Source: Chryseobacterium paridis (GTDB taxonomy: Bacteria > Bacteroidota > Bacteroidia > Flavobacteriales > Weeksellaceae). Taken from it: 64,000 bases of DNA. Location: positions 1 through 64,000 of the forward strand of contig NZ_JAENHK010000008.1 in NCBI RefSeq assembly GCF_016595215.1, in the 5' to 3' direction. A model generated the notes under the pieces. It was not told where the DNA came from, did no database searches, and saw only the letters and a list, made by a program, of their open reading frames with translations. The position numbers were made by a program, and so were the translations under genes. Below are positions 23,514 through 32,571 of this stretch, in pieces. Position 1 is the first letter of the stretch. Each line of letters starts with the position of its first letter.

Positions 23514-25616
23514 ATGAAGAAGAAAGTGCTTTCTATACTATCATTGTCCTCTATCTTTTGGATGAATGCACAGGAAAAAGATTCTCTTAATCAAAAAAAA
23601 ATAGAAGAAGTTGTCATTACAGGACAATATATGCAGCAATCTATTAATAAATCCATTTATAAAGTTGAGGTAATTGATGCAGAACAAATTAAAAATATGG
23701 CTGCAACCAATGCTGCTGATGTTCTTAATCAAACCCTCAACATACAAATTACACCTGATACCAATTCAGGAAACTCCACTGCCAATATTATGGGATTAGG
23801 AGGAAATTATGTCAAAATTTTGATCGATAATATTCCCGTAGTAGGAGATACTGGACTGGGAAGTAATATAGATCTTACAAAGATCAGTTTAAGCAATATT
23901 GAGCGAATTGAAGTTGTAAAGGGAAGTATGGGTGTTGAATATGGTAACGGCGCATTAGCAGGTGTTATTAATATTATAACCAAGAAAAGTAGTAGTAAAA
24001 AATTAAGCATAAGAGCAGCTTTACAAGAAGAAACAGTAAGAGATGGTTATGACTTAAGAAAAAGAGGAAAAGGAAGACATATTCAGAACGTAAACGTGGG
24101 TTATAATTTTAATGATCATTGGTTCACGAATATCAGTTTTAACCATAATCAGTTTATGGGATATCAGGGAAATAGTGAAGGCTATAAATATTTTGGACAA
24201 GATAATAAAAGAGGTCTGGAATGGAATCCTAAAGATCAATATGAGGCAACAGGCTTAATCAAATATACCAAGAATAAGACTTCAATTTTTTATAAGGTAT
24301 CTTATCTAAGTGAGAAATTTAATTTCTATAATCCTAAAGTTGATAGAATATCACTTAACGATGGGCAGGGTGGAGTAACCTATACTAGTACCGACAGAGA
24401 ATACAACACAGAACGTTGGTTACATCAGTTAAATGTTCAGACTACTTTAGGTAGAATTCGTTATACTGGTGATTTCTCATATCAAAATCAAGATAGAAAG
24501 TATTTTGATTATGTTTATGATATACCAAATAGAGCGAAGGACACTAATTATGATGAAAGATCCTATTACAAAACTGACGTGATCTATTCAAGAGGGATGT
24601 TCAGTAATTTTTTAGATAGCAAGAAATTTGATTTCCAATTAGGTTATGAGTTAGATCATACTAATGGTTCTGCAGCGCTCATAGCAGGTGAATTTAACGG
24701 GGAGAATATCCGAAGAAAAATTTTCACTTATGGTAATTTCATTTCAGGTGAGTGGAATATATCAGATAAATTTTCACTACGACCAGGGGCTAGGTTATCA
24801 TTAAGCAACAAATTTGATAATCAGTTTAACTATTCTCTATCAGCAAGGCTTAAAACATCTGAAAACTCTAATCTTAGAGGTGTTTTTGGAACTGCTAATC
24901 GTTATCCTACCTATGACGAACTATTCACTTATTTTGTCAATGTAAATCACGACATCCAGGGAAATCCTGATCTTGCCCCTGAAAAAGGGTATTCCATTGG
25001 AGCATTTTGGGACCAAGGTTTCACTATAGGAGATGGATGGAAATTCAATTACAATCTCGAAGCTTTGTATGTTGATCTTAAGGATAAAATTGAAATGGTA
25101 ATGATAAAAAGACCTTCTACTTATAAGTACATGAATATTGATACTTATCGTAGTCTTTTATTTGCAGCCAATGCCAATATTGTTAAAGATCAGTTCACTT
25201 TGGGAGTTAGGACTTCATTAAATGGTATTTCCGTTTCAAAACAGGATATGGATATCACTTCACCTACTGATTTTCAATATAATTTCCAGGCCGGAGCCAA
25301 TGTTTCTTATAAATTGAAAGATATAGGAACTGGATTTAACCTTTATTATAAATATACGGGTCCTTCAAGATTGTATGTACTGGAAGATAATGCTTTCCGT
25401 TTAGGTCGAAATGATGGGTTTCATATGATGGATTTTATTGTAAGCCAACCATTTTGGAAAAATCAGCTTGAACTTTCTGTGGGAGTTAAAAATATCTTTG
25501 ATGTAACATCAATTAATAGTACTGCTAATGGCGGAAATGCACATACCACGGGTTCTGATCGTTTGAATCTATATTATGGAAGAAGCTATTTTGCAAGATT
25601 AATGTATCAATTCTAA
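23514..25616 (+). CDS. TonB-dependent heme receptor (HmuR-like)
   Basis: The 700-residue outer-membrane protein has a signal peptide ending near NAQEKD, then a plug domain: KKIEEVVITGQYMQQ, DVLNQTLNIQITP, IERIEVVKGSMGVEYGNGAL, GVINIITKK. A 22-strand type barrel ends in an aromatic residue (YFARLMYQF). NPDLAPEKG with TANRYPTYDELF matches the NPNL/FRAP region of heme receptors. It would import heme with TonB-ExbBD. It heads an operon: the HmuY lipoprotein gene begins 13 nt after its stop, then the heme ABC transporter. The promoter has Fur-like boxes. Confidence 0.9.
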   Translation: MKKKVLSILSLSSIFWMNAQEKDSLNQKKIEEVVITGQYMQQSINKSIYKVEVIDAEQIKNMAATNAADVLNQTLNIQITPDTNSGNSTANIMGLGGNYVKILIDNIPVVGDTGLGSNIDLTKISLSNIERIEVVKGSMGVEYGNGALAGVINIITKKSSSKKLSIRAALQEETVRDGYDLRKRGKGRHIQNVNVGYNFNDHWFTNISFNHNQFMGYQGNSEGYKYFGQDNKRGLEWNPKDQYEATGLIKYTKNKTSIFYKVSYLSEKFNFYNPKVDRISLNDGQGGVTYTSTDREYNTERWLHQLNVQTTLGRIRYTGDFSYQNQDRKYFDYVYDIPNRAKDTNYDERSYYKTDVIYSRGMFSNFLDSKKFDFQLGYELDHTNGSAALIAGEFNGENIRRKIFTYGNFISGEWNISDKFSLRPGARLSLSNKFDNQFNYSLSARLKTSENSNLRGVFGTANRYPTYDELFTYFVNVNHDIQGNPDLAPEKGYSIGAFWDQGFTIGDGWKFNYNLEALYVDLKDKIEMVMIKRPSTYKYMNIDTYRSLLFAANANIVKDQFTLGVRTSLNGISVSKQDMDITSPTDFQYNFQAGANVSYKLKDIGTGFNLYYKYTGPSRLYVLEDNAFRLGRNDGFHMMDFIVSQPFWKNQLELSVGVKNIFDVTSINSTANGGNAHTTGSDRLNLYYGRSYFARLMYQF

Positions 25617-25629
25617 AAATAAATATATC

Positions 25630-26742
25630 ATGAAGTTTTTAAATATATTTTCATTTCTGTTTATCATAACTGCTGTACAATCATGTCTTTCAGCAGATGA
25701 AGATCCGGTTAAGGTACCACCAATGACAGGTTCAGTAATTAATGCTGATGTTGGTGGCCCAACTGAAGCTAATCAGGTCTGGATTGATTTAAGTGATTCC
25801 AAAAAGCTTGTTACCAATAAAAGAACAGACTGGGATCTTGGGTTTTATACGGGAGATGATTATAGGGTAATTTTAAATGGTTCCATAGCAATGGCGGTTG
25901 CAAAAATCCCTAATGCGACTGATATCAATAGTGTAAAAGAATCCGATGTGGCGAGTCTTAAGGAAACTGTTCAGGTGGGAACATTTAATGCAGCTAATAT
26001 GCAATATGTTGATAATCCAAATGGTAATTTTTTGACTCAATCTTCAGGGATTGGTACCATAAAAGAGAATGACGCAGACAACCCTATTTATCTGGTTAAT
26101 TTAGGTAGAAACTTGGCAGATCCAAACTCAAACATTGCTGCAGGTTCAGTTTCGTTATCATCTGATCCAAGAGGGTGGAAAAAAATTCAAATTTTACGAG
26201 CTCCCAATGGATATAAAATCAGATATGCAGATCTAAATGCTACGAATTACCAAGAATATATTATAACAAAAGATACTGAGTATAATTTTAATTTTTTCAA
26301 TCTTAAAACTGGAACACCTGCTAATATTCAGCCAAAGAAAAAAAGTTGGGATTTAGCTTTTACGACTTTTACAAATGAAGTTTTTACGAGTCCTGGAAAT
26401 AGTGCAGGAAGCTATTTTTATGCGGATTTTATTATTACAAACACAACCAGTGGCGTAAGTGCGTATCAGGTAACAGCTACAGGTAGTTTAGATCAGGCTT
26501 ATAACTCATTTAAGCTAAGTAACGTAGATCCTACCAAGCTTGTATCTAATGACCAAAGAGCAATTGGAGATAAATGGAGAACAACTACAGGAACTAATGA
26601 GGTTCCCGGTGCTTTTGTTTATGCTGACCGTTTCTTTGTTTTAAAAGATGCAGAAGGGTTTTATTTTAAGCTTAGGTTTAATAAAATGAAAGATCCTCAA
26701 GGAAATCGTGGACATGCCAGTTTTGAATTTGAACCCTTATAA
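25630..26742 (+). CDS. HmuY-family heme-binding lipoprotein
   Basis: The 370-residue protein has a lipoprotein signal (ITAVQSC, Cys near residue 19) and an HmuY-family body. WIDLSDSKKLVTNKRTDWDLGFY opens the domain, and SWDLAFTTFTNEVFTS with YADFIITNT comes near residue 240. HmuY is the hemophore of Porphyromonas gingivalis; relatives bind heme and pass it to the HmuR-type receptor. The gene follows the receptor gene by 13 nt in the same operon, as hmuR and hmuY are paired elsewhere. Which residues ligate heme in this protein cannot be told. At 370 residues it is longer than HmuY (about 216). Confidence 0.85.
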   Translation: MKFLNIFSFLFIITAVQSCLSADEDPVKVPPMTGSVINADVGGPTEANQVWIDLSDSKKLVTNKRTDWDLGFYTGDDYRVILNGSIAMAVAKIPNATDINSVKESDVASLKETVQVGTFNAANMQYVDNPNGNFLTQSSGIGTIKENDADNPIYLVNLGRNLADPNSNIAAGSVSLSSDPRGWKKIQILRAPNGYKIRYADLNATNYQEYIITKDTEYNFNFFNLKTGTPANIQPKKKSWDLAFTTFTNEVFTSPGNSAGSYFYADFIITNTTSGVSAYQVTATGSLDQAYNSFKLSNVDPTKLVSNDQRAIGDKWRTTTGTNEVPGAFVYADRFFVLKDAEGFYFKLRFNKMKDPQGNRGHASFEFEPL

Positions 26743-26763
26743 TAAATCAAATAATAGTATATC

Positions 26764-27645
26764 ATGAAAAAAATAATTTTAGTGGCATCTGTGCTTGTAG
26801 CAGTGTATTCATGCAAAAAGGCAGAGGAGGCTAAACAAGAAAATTCTACAGAAGCAACTTCATCTGAAACACCAAAAAGCAACAATAAAATTGTAACCTT
26901 AAGTGGTGGGATCACAGAAATTGTAAGTGCTTTAGGACACGAAAAAGAAATTGTAGGAACTGATGTTACCAGTACCTATCCTGAGACATTGAAGACAACA
27001 GCTAAAAATTTAGGACATGTAAGATCAATAACGATCGAGCCTATTATGGCTGTAAATCCTACATTAATATTGGCATCAGATAAAGATATCAATCCTGAAT
27101 TAATGGGAAAAATCAAATCTTCAGGAATAAAAGCTGAGGTTTTCAAACAAGAATATTCAGTTGACGGAACTAAAAAATTAATCGAGCAGGTTGCAAAAGC
27201 AATTGGTAATACAGACTATCAAAAATTAAATGATAAAATTGACGCTGATCTGAAGCAAGTTCAACCTATTGCTAAAAAGCCTAAAGTATTATTCATCTAC
27301 GCAAGAGGAAATATGCTGATGGTTTCCGGGACAAAAACACCAATGGATGCTTTGATCGGTCTTGCAGGAGGACAAAATGCAGTTACTGAATTTGAAGATT
27401 TCAAACCATTGACTCCTGAGGCTGTTGTAAAAGCTAATCCGGATGTATTGTTCTTCTTCTCATCAGGACTAGAGGGTGCAGGAGGAAATGAAGGTGCTTT
27501 GAAAATGCCAGGTGTTTCTCAAACCAACGCGGGTAAAAATAAGAAAATCATTGCTATGGATGGAGGCCTTATTTCAGGGTTCGGACCAAGATTAGGAGAG
27601 GCTGCAGTAGGATTAAACAAACTATTAATTGAAAACACAAAGTAA
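26764..27645 (+). CDS. hmuT: heme ABC transporter substrate-binding lipoprotein (HmuT-like)
   Basis: The 293-residue lipoprotein (lipobox AVYSC, Cys near residue 18) is a cluster-A periplasmic binding protein. KIVTLSGGITEIVSALG starts lobe one, TLILASDKDINPELM continues it, and FIYARGNMLMVSGTKTPMD begins lobe two. AMDGGLISGFGPRLGEA is near the end, as in HmuT/ChuT heme carriers. It would deliver heme from the receptor to HmuUV. A Ser/Glu-rich linker follows the lipid anchor. The permease start overlaps its last 17 nt, so the genes are coupled. A cobalamin or siderophore carrier is the alternative, made unlikely by the neighbours. Confidence 0.88.
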   Translation: MKKIILVASVLVAVYSCKKAEEAKQENSTEATSSETPKSNNKIVTLSGGITEIVSALGHEKEIVGTDVTSTYPETLKTTAKNLGHVRSITIEPIMAVNPTLILASDKDINPELMGKIKSSGIKAEVFKQEYSVDGTKKLIEQVAKAIGNTDYQKLNDKIDADLKQVQPIAKKPKVLFIYARGNMLMVSGTKTPMDALIGLAGGQNAVTEFEDFKPLTPEAVVKANPDVLFFFSSGLEGAGGNEGALKMPGVSQTNAGKNKKIIAMDGGLISGFGPRLGEAAVGLNKLLIENTK

Positions 27646-28669
27646 ACTATACTTTTATTTAACTATAAGTACCATACTGCTTGTTATTATAGCAGTATGG
27701 TCACTTAATACAGGGGTTTATAACTTTAATGGAGTTTCTTCATATAAAGTTTTGTGGGAGGTTATAAAAGGAAATGAAAATGTATCGCTTAGCGATAAAT
27801 ATGTGATATGGGATGTACGTGCTGCAAGAATCATTATGGCTATCTTGATTGGTAGTATGCTCGCAGTTTCAGGGACAGGATTACAAGGACTTTTTAAAAA
27901 TCCCCTGGCAACAGGAGATTTGATAGGATTAACTTCGGGAGCAACATTACTTGCGGCTATTGCAATTGTTTTAGGAGGACATTTCAAACAATATCTTCCT
28001 GAGGTAATACAATTTTCATTGGTAGGTATTGCTGCTTTTATTGGAGCCTTTTTATCCATGATGTTGGTATATAGGATTTCTACGAGTGGTGGAAAAACAA
28101 ATGTGGTGATGATGTTATTGACTGGTGTTGCAATCACGGCGATTGGGTTTTCAATCACTGGTTTTTTGATCTATATTTCAAAAGATGAGCAGCTGCGAGA
28201 TTTAACGTTTTGGAATTTAGGAAGTTTAGCTGCCGCTACGTGGACGAAAAATATTGTTTTGGTAATTGTTTTAATCATTTCTTATGTAATTTTAATTCCC
28301 AAAGGAAAAGCATTGAATGCAATGATGTTAGGTGAGAAAGATGCCCAGCATTTAGGGATTAATGTGGAAAGATTAAAGAAGCAGATTATCATTATTGTAG
28401 CATTAATGGTGGGAACTTCAGTTGGATTTTCAGGAACGATAGGCTTTGTAGGCCTTATTGTACCTTATATTTTAAGACTTTTGTTCAAGTCCAATTATGC
28501 TTTTATTTTACCCTTATCAGCAGTGTGTGGAAGTATATTGCTGCTAACTGCCGATACCTTCAGCAGAAGTATTGTACAACCTTCAGAATTGCCGATTGGT
28601 ATATTGACAGCATTAATGGGTGGACCTATTTTCATCGCTATTTTAGTTAAATTTAAAAAATCACTCTAA
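27629..28669 (+). CDS. hmuU: heme ABC transporter permease (FecCD family, HmuU-like)
   Basis: A 346-residue permease of the BtuC/FecCD type with about nine to ten membrane spans. VRAARIIMAILIGSMLAVSG is the family entry motif. GLFKNPLATGDLIGLTSGA, FWNLGSLAAATW and FSGTIGFVGLIVPYILRLL are all diagnostic, with ELPIGILTALMGGPIFI at the end. It overlaps hmuT by 17 nt and its stop shares one base with the hmuV start. It forms the membrane channel for heme import. Confidence 0.92.
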   Translation: MKTQSKLYFYLTISTILLVIIAVWSLNTGVYNFNGVSSYKVLWEVIKGNENVSLSDKYVIWDVRAARIIMAILIGSMLAVSGTGLQGLFKNPLATGDLIGLTSGATLLAAIAIVLGGHFKQYLPEVIQFSLVGIAAFIGAFLSMMLVYRISTSGGKTNVVMMLLTGVAITAIGFSITGFLIYISKDEQLRDLTFWNLGSLAAATWTKNIVLVIVLIISYVILIPKGKALNAMMLGEKDAQHLGINVERLKKQIIIIVALMVGTSVGFSGTIGFVGLIVPYILRLLFKSNYAFILPLSAVCGSILLLTADTFSRSIVQPSELPIGILTALMGGPIFIAILVKFKKSL

Positions 28670-29442
28670 TGATAAAGGCACATCAGATCAGCTATAAGCA
28701 TAAAGAATTTCATATTCTGGATGGAGTAGATGTTTCATTGGAATACGGTGAGTTTTTAGCTATTGTAGGCCCAAATGGAGCGGGAAAATCTAGTTTACTG
28801 AGTGTTTTAGCCAATGAAGTGAAGTCTGGAAAACAGAAAGTTTTATTTAAAAATAAATCTATTGAAGAATGGAATGTGTTAGAACTTTCTAAGCACAAAG
28901 CCAAGTTTTCTCAACACAACAGCAACGATATTCCTTTAGATGTAAAAGATGTCGTTATGATGGGAAGATATCCCTATTTCGATGCGCAACCGGGAAAAAA
29001 AGATCTGGAGGCGATGAATAATATGATGTATGAAACGGATGTTTATCATTTAAAAGATAGAGAATACAACACTTTATCGGGTGGTGAAAAACAACGGGTA
29101 CATCTTTCAAGAGTTTTGGCACAATTACAAAATGATATTGCTCATAAGCTACTGTTTCTGGATGAACCTTTGAATAATCTCGACATTAAACATCAGTATA
29201 AAGCACTGGAAATAATAAAGAATTTTACAAAAAAGGCAAACAGTGCTATTGTGGTTTTACACGATTTGAATTTAGCGGCTCAGTACGCCGACAAAATATT
29301 ATTAATGAAATCAGGACGGGTTTCATCTTATGGTACACCACAGGAAGTTTTTACCGCTGAAAATATTAGCAAAGCCTACAATTTCCCTTGCACCATTTGT
29401 GATCACCCGATTACTAATAACCCAATGATCATTTTTGGATAA
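28669..29442 (+). CDS. hmuV: heme ABC transporter ATP-binding protein (HmuV-like)
   Basis: A 257-residue ABC ATPase with Walker A GPNGAGKSSLL near residues 34-44, signature LSGGEKQRVHLSRVLAQ near 137, Walker B KLLFLDEPLNNLD, and the switch His in VVLHDLNLAAQYADK. The form closely matches HmuV of heme importers. A Cys-x-x-Cys pair at the end (FPCTICDHP) is unusual but not at a known functional site. Translation is coupled to hmuU by a TAATG overlap, and the methyltransferase gene starts 2 nt after its stop. Confidence 0.93.
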   Translation: MIKAHQISYKHKEFHILDGVDVSLEYGEFLAIVGPNGAGKSSLLSVLANEVKSGKQKVLFKNKSIEEWNVLELSKHKAKFSQHNSNDIPLDVKDVVMMGRYPYFDAQPGKKDLEAMNNMMYETDVYHLKDREYNTLSGGEKQRVHLSRVLAQLQNDIAHKLLFLDEPLNNLDIKHQYKALEIIKNFTKKANSAIVVLHDLNLAAQYADKILLMKSGRVSSYGTPQEVFTAENISKAYNFPCTICDHPITNNPMIIFG

Positions 29443-29444
29443 CC

Positions 29445-30095
29445 ATGGAAAAAGATGAACTAAAAATTCTTGCTCAGAACCTGGCTAATCCTCAGGGAGA
29501 AAAAGGAATTGAGATTGGTGAAATGATGAATGCCACCAACATCAGCATGACATCGGAAAGTATTAAAACACTACTGATAGAAGATGATGAATATATCCTT
29601 GAAATAGGACACGGAAACGCAGGTCACCTGAAAAGTATTTTTGATAAAGCTAAAAATATCAGGTATACAGGGATCGATATTTCCGAAACCATGCATGAAG
29701 AAGCTAAAAGATTAAATAAAGAATTCGCAAACGAAGCGGAATTTGTCTTGTATGAAGGGAAAAAACTTCCATTTAAGGATAAAATATTTGATAAAATATT
29801 TACGGTCAATACCGTATATTTTTGGGAACAGCCCGTTGAATTTTTAAATGAAATTTATAGAGTTTTAAAAGATAACGGAACATTTGTTCTGACCTTTGGA
29901 CAAAGGGATTTCATGGAAAAATTACCATTCACCCAATACAATTTTACGTTATACAGCAATGAAGAAATGGAAGAGGTAATTTCCAAGAGTCATTTTAAAA
30001 GAATGAAAATCTCTGAAAAGGAAGAAGACATACAAAGTAAATCCGGAAACGAAACAATACATAGAATTTATACAGTTTTAACCATAAAAAAATAA
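29445..30095 (+). CDS. class I SAM-dependent methyltransferase in the heme operon
   Basis: The 216-residue protein has the Rossmann methyltransferase motifs: motif I ILEIGHGNAGHLKSI near 50-64, the acidic YTGIDISETMHEEA for SAM ribose binding, then DKIFTVNTVYFWEQPVEFLN and EIYRVLKDNGTFVLTFG. The glycine motif (E-I-G-H-G-N-A-G) is a slight variant of the usual GxGxG. The gene is tightly coupled: 2 nt after hmuV, and the hemS-like gene begins 9 nt after it. The position suggests a role in heme or iron metabolism, but the substrate is unknown. Anaerobic heme breakdown by radical SAM enzymes is a different family and is not implied. Confidence 0.85.
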   Translation: MEKDELKILAQNLANPQGEKGIEIGEMMNATNISMTSESIKTLLIEDDEYILEIGHGNAGHLKSIFDKAKNIRYTGIDISETMHEEAKRLNKEFANEAEFVLYEGKKLPFKDKIFDKIFTVNTVYFWEQPVEFLNEIYRVLKDNGTFVLTFGQRDFMEKLPFTQYNFTLYSNEEMEEVISKSHFKRMKISEKEEDIQSKSGNETIHRIYTVLTIKK

Positions 30096-30104
30096 AAAAA
30101 TAAG

Positions 30105-31133
30105 ATGAGCACATTAGTTAACGAATTAAGAGAAAAGTGGGAAGCTTTAAAAGTAGAAAATCCACATATAAGAATAAGAAATGCTGCTTTACAATTAGGT
30201 GTAAGCGAAGCTGATTTATTAGTGACTAATATAGGTGAAGGGGTAACCATTTTAAAACCAGAATTTCAGAATATTTTAACTGAAGTTGAGCAATTAGGTA
30301 AAGTAATGGCTCTTACGCGTAATGACGAATGTGTTCACGAAAGAAAAGGAACTTACCTGAATGGTGACTTTAGTAGCCCTCATGCACAGCTTTTCGTAGG
30401 TGAAGATATTGATCTTAGGATTTTCCTTAACTCCTGGAAGTTTGCTTTTGCTGTAGTAGAAGGAGATAAGAAAAGTTTACAGTTCTTTGGAAAGGACGGA
30501 TTGGCTCTTCACAAGATCTATTTGACGAAAGATAGCAACGAAGAAGCTTTCGATGCAATTGTTGGAAAATATAAAGCAGAAGATCAAAATGAAGTGTTCA
30601 CTTTTGAAGCTATTGCTCCGAAGCCAGCTGAAAAGCCAGACTCTGAAATTGATGCTGAAGGTTTCAAAAAAGCATGGATCGAATTAAAAGATACTCATGA
30701 TTTTTTCATGATGACAAGAAAATTCGGAGTGAGCAGAACTCAGGCTTTGCGTTTAGCTCCGGAAGGTTATGCTAAGAAAATAGATAATGCTAAAGTAGTT
30801 ACCATTCTTGAAGATGCTTCTGAAAAAAATGTTCCTATTATGGTTTTCGTAGGAAACAGAGGAATTATTCAGATTCATACAGGGAATGTAAAGAAAACGC
30901 TTTGGCATCAGCAGTGGTTCAATGTAATGGATCCTGATTTCAATTTACATTTAGATGTAACTAAAATTGAGGAAGCATGGATTGTAAAAAAACCAACTGA
31001 AGATGGAGAAGTGACCGCTATTGAAATCTTTAATAAAGAAGGAGATTTCATTGTTCAGTTCTTCGGAAAAAGAAAACCTGGAATTCCTGAATTACAAGAG
31101 TGGAAAGACCTTGTAGCAGAATTGGAAAAGTAA
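30105..31133 (+). CDS. hmuS: hemin-degrading/heme-transfer factor (HemS/HmuS/ChuS-type)
   Basis: The 342-residue protein is the duplicated HemS fold. The first half runs NPHIRIRNAALQLGVSEADL to QFFGKDGLALHKIYL, and the second runs TRKFGVSRTQALRLAPEGYA to EIFNKEGDFIVQFFGKRKPG. Matching motifs in both halves (FFGKDG/FFGKRK, ALQLGVSEADLL/FGVSRTQALRL) show the internal repeat. The family takes cytoplasmic heme and either degrades it or passes it on. It closes the tight operon and is followed by a terminator. The biochemical outcome differs between members, so degradation is not assured here. Confidence 0.92.
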   Translation: MSTLVNELREKWEALKVENPHIRIRNAALQLGVSEADLLVTNIGEGVTILKPEFQNILTEVEQLGKVMALTRNDECVHERKGTYLNGDFSSPHAQLFVGEDIDLRIFLNSWKFAFAVVEGDKKSLQFFGKDGLALHKIYLTKDSNEEAFDAIVGKYKAEDQNEVFTFEAIAPKPAEKPDSEIDAEGFKKAWIELKDTHDFFMMTRKFGVSRTQALRLAPEGYAKKIDNAKVVTILEDASEKNVPIMVFVGNRGIIQIHTGNVKKTLWHQQWFNVMDPDFNLHLDVTKIEEAWIVKKPTEDGEVTAIEIFNKEGDFIVQFFGKRKPGIPELQEWKDLVAELEK

Positions 31134-31151
31134 TAGTTAGATGATTTGATT

Positions 31152-31193
31152 TAGGCCGTTTTGTTTTTTATAAATCAGAACGGTCTTTTTTTA
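31152..31193 (+). terminator. intrinsic terminator of the heme operon
   Basis: AGGCCGTT (31153-31160) pairs with AACGGTCT (31179-31186), extended by TTG/CAG, and runs into TTTTTTT. Confidence 0.8.
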
Positions 31194-31200
31194 GGGGTAA

Positions 31201-31335
31201 AATTGTTCATTTGTAAATCCGCAAAAAGGCTAAATTGCAAAAGGGCTGAAATGCGAAAAAGCTGAACAGCAAAAAGGCTCGTTTGCGATTAAACAATTCC
31301 GCGATTTTGCGATTTCGCCTTTCAGCCCTTTCGCC
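31201..31335. repeat. intergenic repeat of the GCAAAA / GCGATTTCGCC type
   Basis: The left side has units such as CGCAAAAAGGCTAAATTGCA, AAGGGCTGAAATGCGAAAAA and CAGCAAAAAGGC. The right side has GCGATTTTGCGATTTCGCCT and TTCAGCCCTTTCGCC, which are inverted versions. The region can fold on itself and resembles 18915-19209. It lies between the heme operon terminator and the ChaN gene. Confidence 0.6.
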
Positions 31336-31354
31336 TTAACAAAAAATAATTATA

Positions 31355-32227
31355 ATGAGAAATATTCTAGTTGCAATACTGCTTATAAGTTTTGGTATAG
31401 CCAACGCTCAAGACTTAAAAGCTTATCAGTTTTATGATAAAAAAGGACATGAGATAGAGACGGATAAATTAGTAAAAGAACTTGCTGATTATGACGTGGT
31501 TTTCTTTGGTGAAAATCATAATAGCTCGATCAATCACTGGCTTCAGTTAAAACTGACAGAAGCTTTATATGAAAAGAAAAACGGACAGATTATTTTAGGA
31601 GCTGAAATGTTTGAAAGAGATAATCAGGCACAATTAAATCAATATTTAAATGGAACTTTTGATGCGAAGACACTGAAAGATTCAGCGCGCTTATGGAATA
31701 ATTATGCAACTGATTACAAACCATTAGTGGATTTTGCCAAAGCTAAAAAGTTGAATTTTATAGCGACCAATATTCCAAGACGATATGCTTCCCAAACAGC
31801 AAAAGAAGGACTGGAATCTTTAAATAAATTAACAGCAAAGGAAAAAACCTATATTGCTCAACTGCCTATTAAAGTAACACTGGATACACCAGGTTATCCT
31901 GAAATGAAAAAAATGATGGGTGATCATGCGGAAGGAACAAAAGTGATGAACTTTATCTCCGCTCAGGCAACCAAAGATGCAACGATGGCGGAATCTATCC
32001 TGAAAAATATTCAGGCAGGAAAAACTTTCATTCATTATAATGGTAATTATCACAGTAAAGAATTTGGTGGGACCTATTGGTATGTCAAACAAAAGAACCC
32101 TAAACTAAAAATGGCTGTAATCTCTGTTTTTGAATCCGAAGATCCGGCATTAAAGGTTCCGGAAAAGGAATACATTCCAACTGATTTCAATCTGATTATT
32201 CCAGCAGATATGACGAAAACTTTTTAA
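31355..32227 (+). CDS. ChaN-family heme-binding exported protein
   Basis: The 290-residue protein has a signal peptide (MRNILVAILLISFGIANAQ) and a ChaN domain: YDVVFFGENHNSSINHWLQL near 45-65, LGAEMFERDNQAQLNQYL near 82-99, FIATNIPRRYAS near 132, FIHYNGNYHSKEFGGTYWY near 226 and VISVFESE near the end. ChaN of Campylobacter is an iron-regulated lipoprotein that binds stacked hemes; many relatives lie beside heme uptake genes, as here. There is no lipobox Cys, so it may be soluble in the periplasm. It follows the heme operon but has its own spacer. Confidence 0.85.
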   Translation: MRNILVAILLISFGIANAQDLKAYQFYDKKGHEIETDKLVKELADYDVVFFGENHNSSINHWLQLKLTEALYEKKNGQIILGAEMFERDNQAQLNQYLNGTFDAKTLKDSARLWNNYATDYKPLVDFAKAKKLNFIATNIPRRYASQTAKEGLESLNKLTAKEKTYIAQLPIKVTLDTPGYPEMKKMMGDHAEGTKVMNFISAQATKDATMAESILKNIQAGKTFIHYNGNYHSKEFGGTYWYVKQKNPKLKMAVISVFESEDPALKVPEKEYIPTDFNLIIPADMTKTF

Positions 32228-32571
32228 TTTTGAAGATAAAAGAGTTGTACAATGTAAAAAGTATTCATGTACAATGATTTTGGAGGTCAACTGAGAAGTT
32301 TTATTTTTTTAATAAATGTATGAAGGATCTGTAATTTTATATATTATACATTAATACAATTATGTAAAAAGATTTCTCACTACACTTTGTTTCATTCGAA
32401 ATGACAACAATACCAAAAGAGAAATACATGAATACATTGTACATTAATACAATTATTAAAAAGATTTCTCATCACCCTTTGTATCATTCGAAATGACAGT
32501 AATGACAAAGACAACTTTGATAATCATGAATACATTTTACATTAATACATGAATACATTAATAACTTAGAA
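32228..32571. repeat. repeat-rich intergenic region
   Basis: About 340 nt with no gene. Two direct copies of GATTTCTCA...CATTCGAAATGAC (32371-32405 and 32463-32497) belong to the palindromic family found widely in this window. Around them are several units like ATGAATACATT / TACATTAATACA (for example near 32347, 32428 and 32526), which also occur near 7410 and 41560-41770. Confidence 0.65.
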
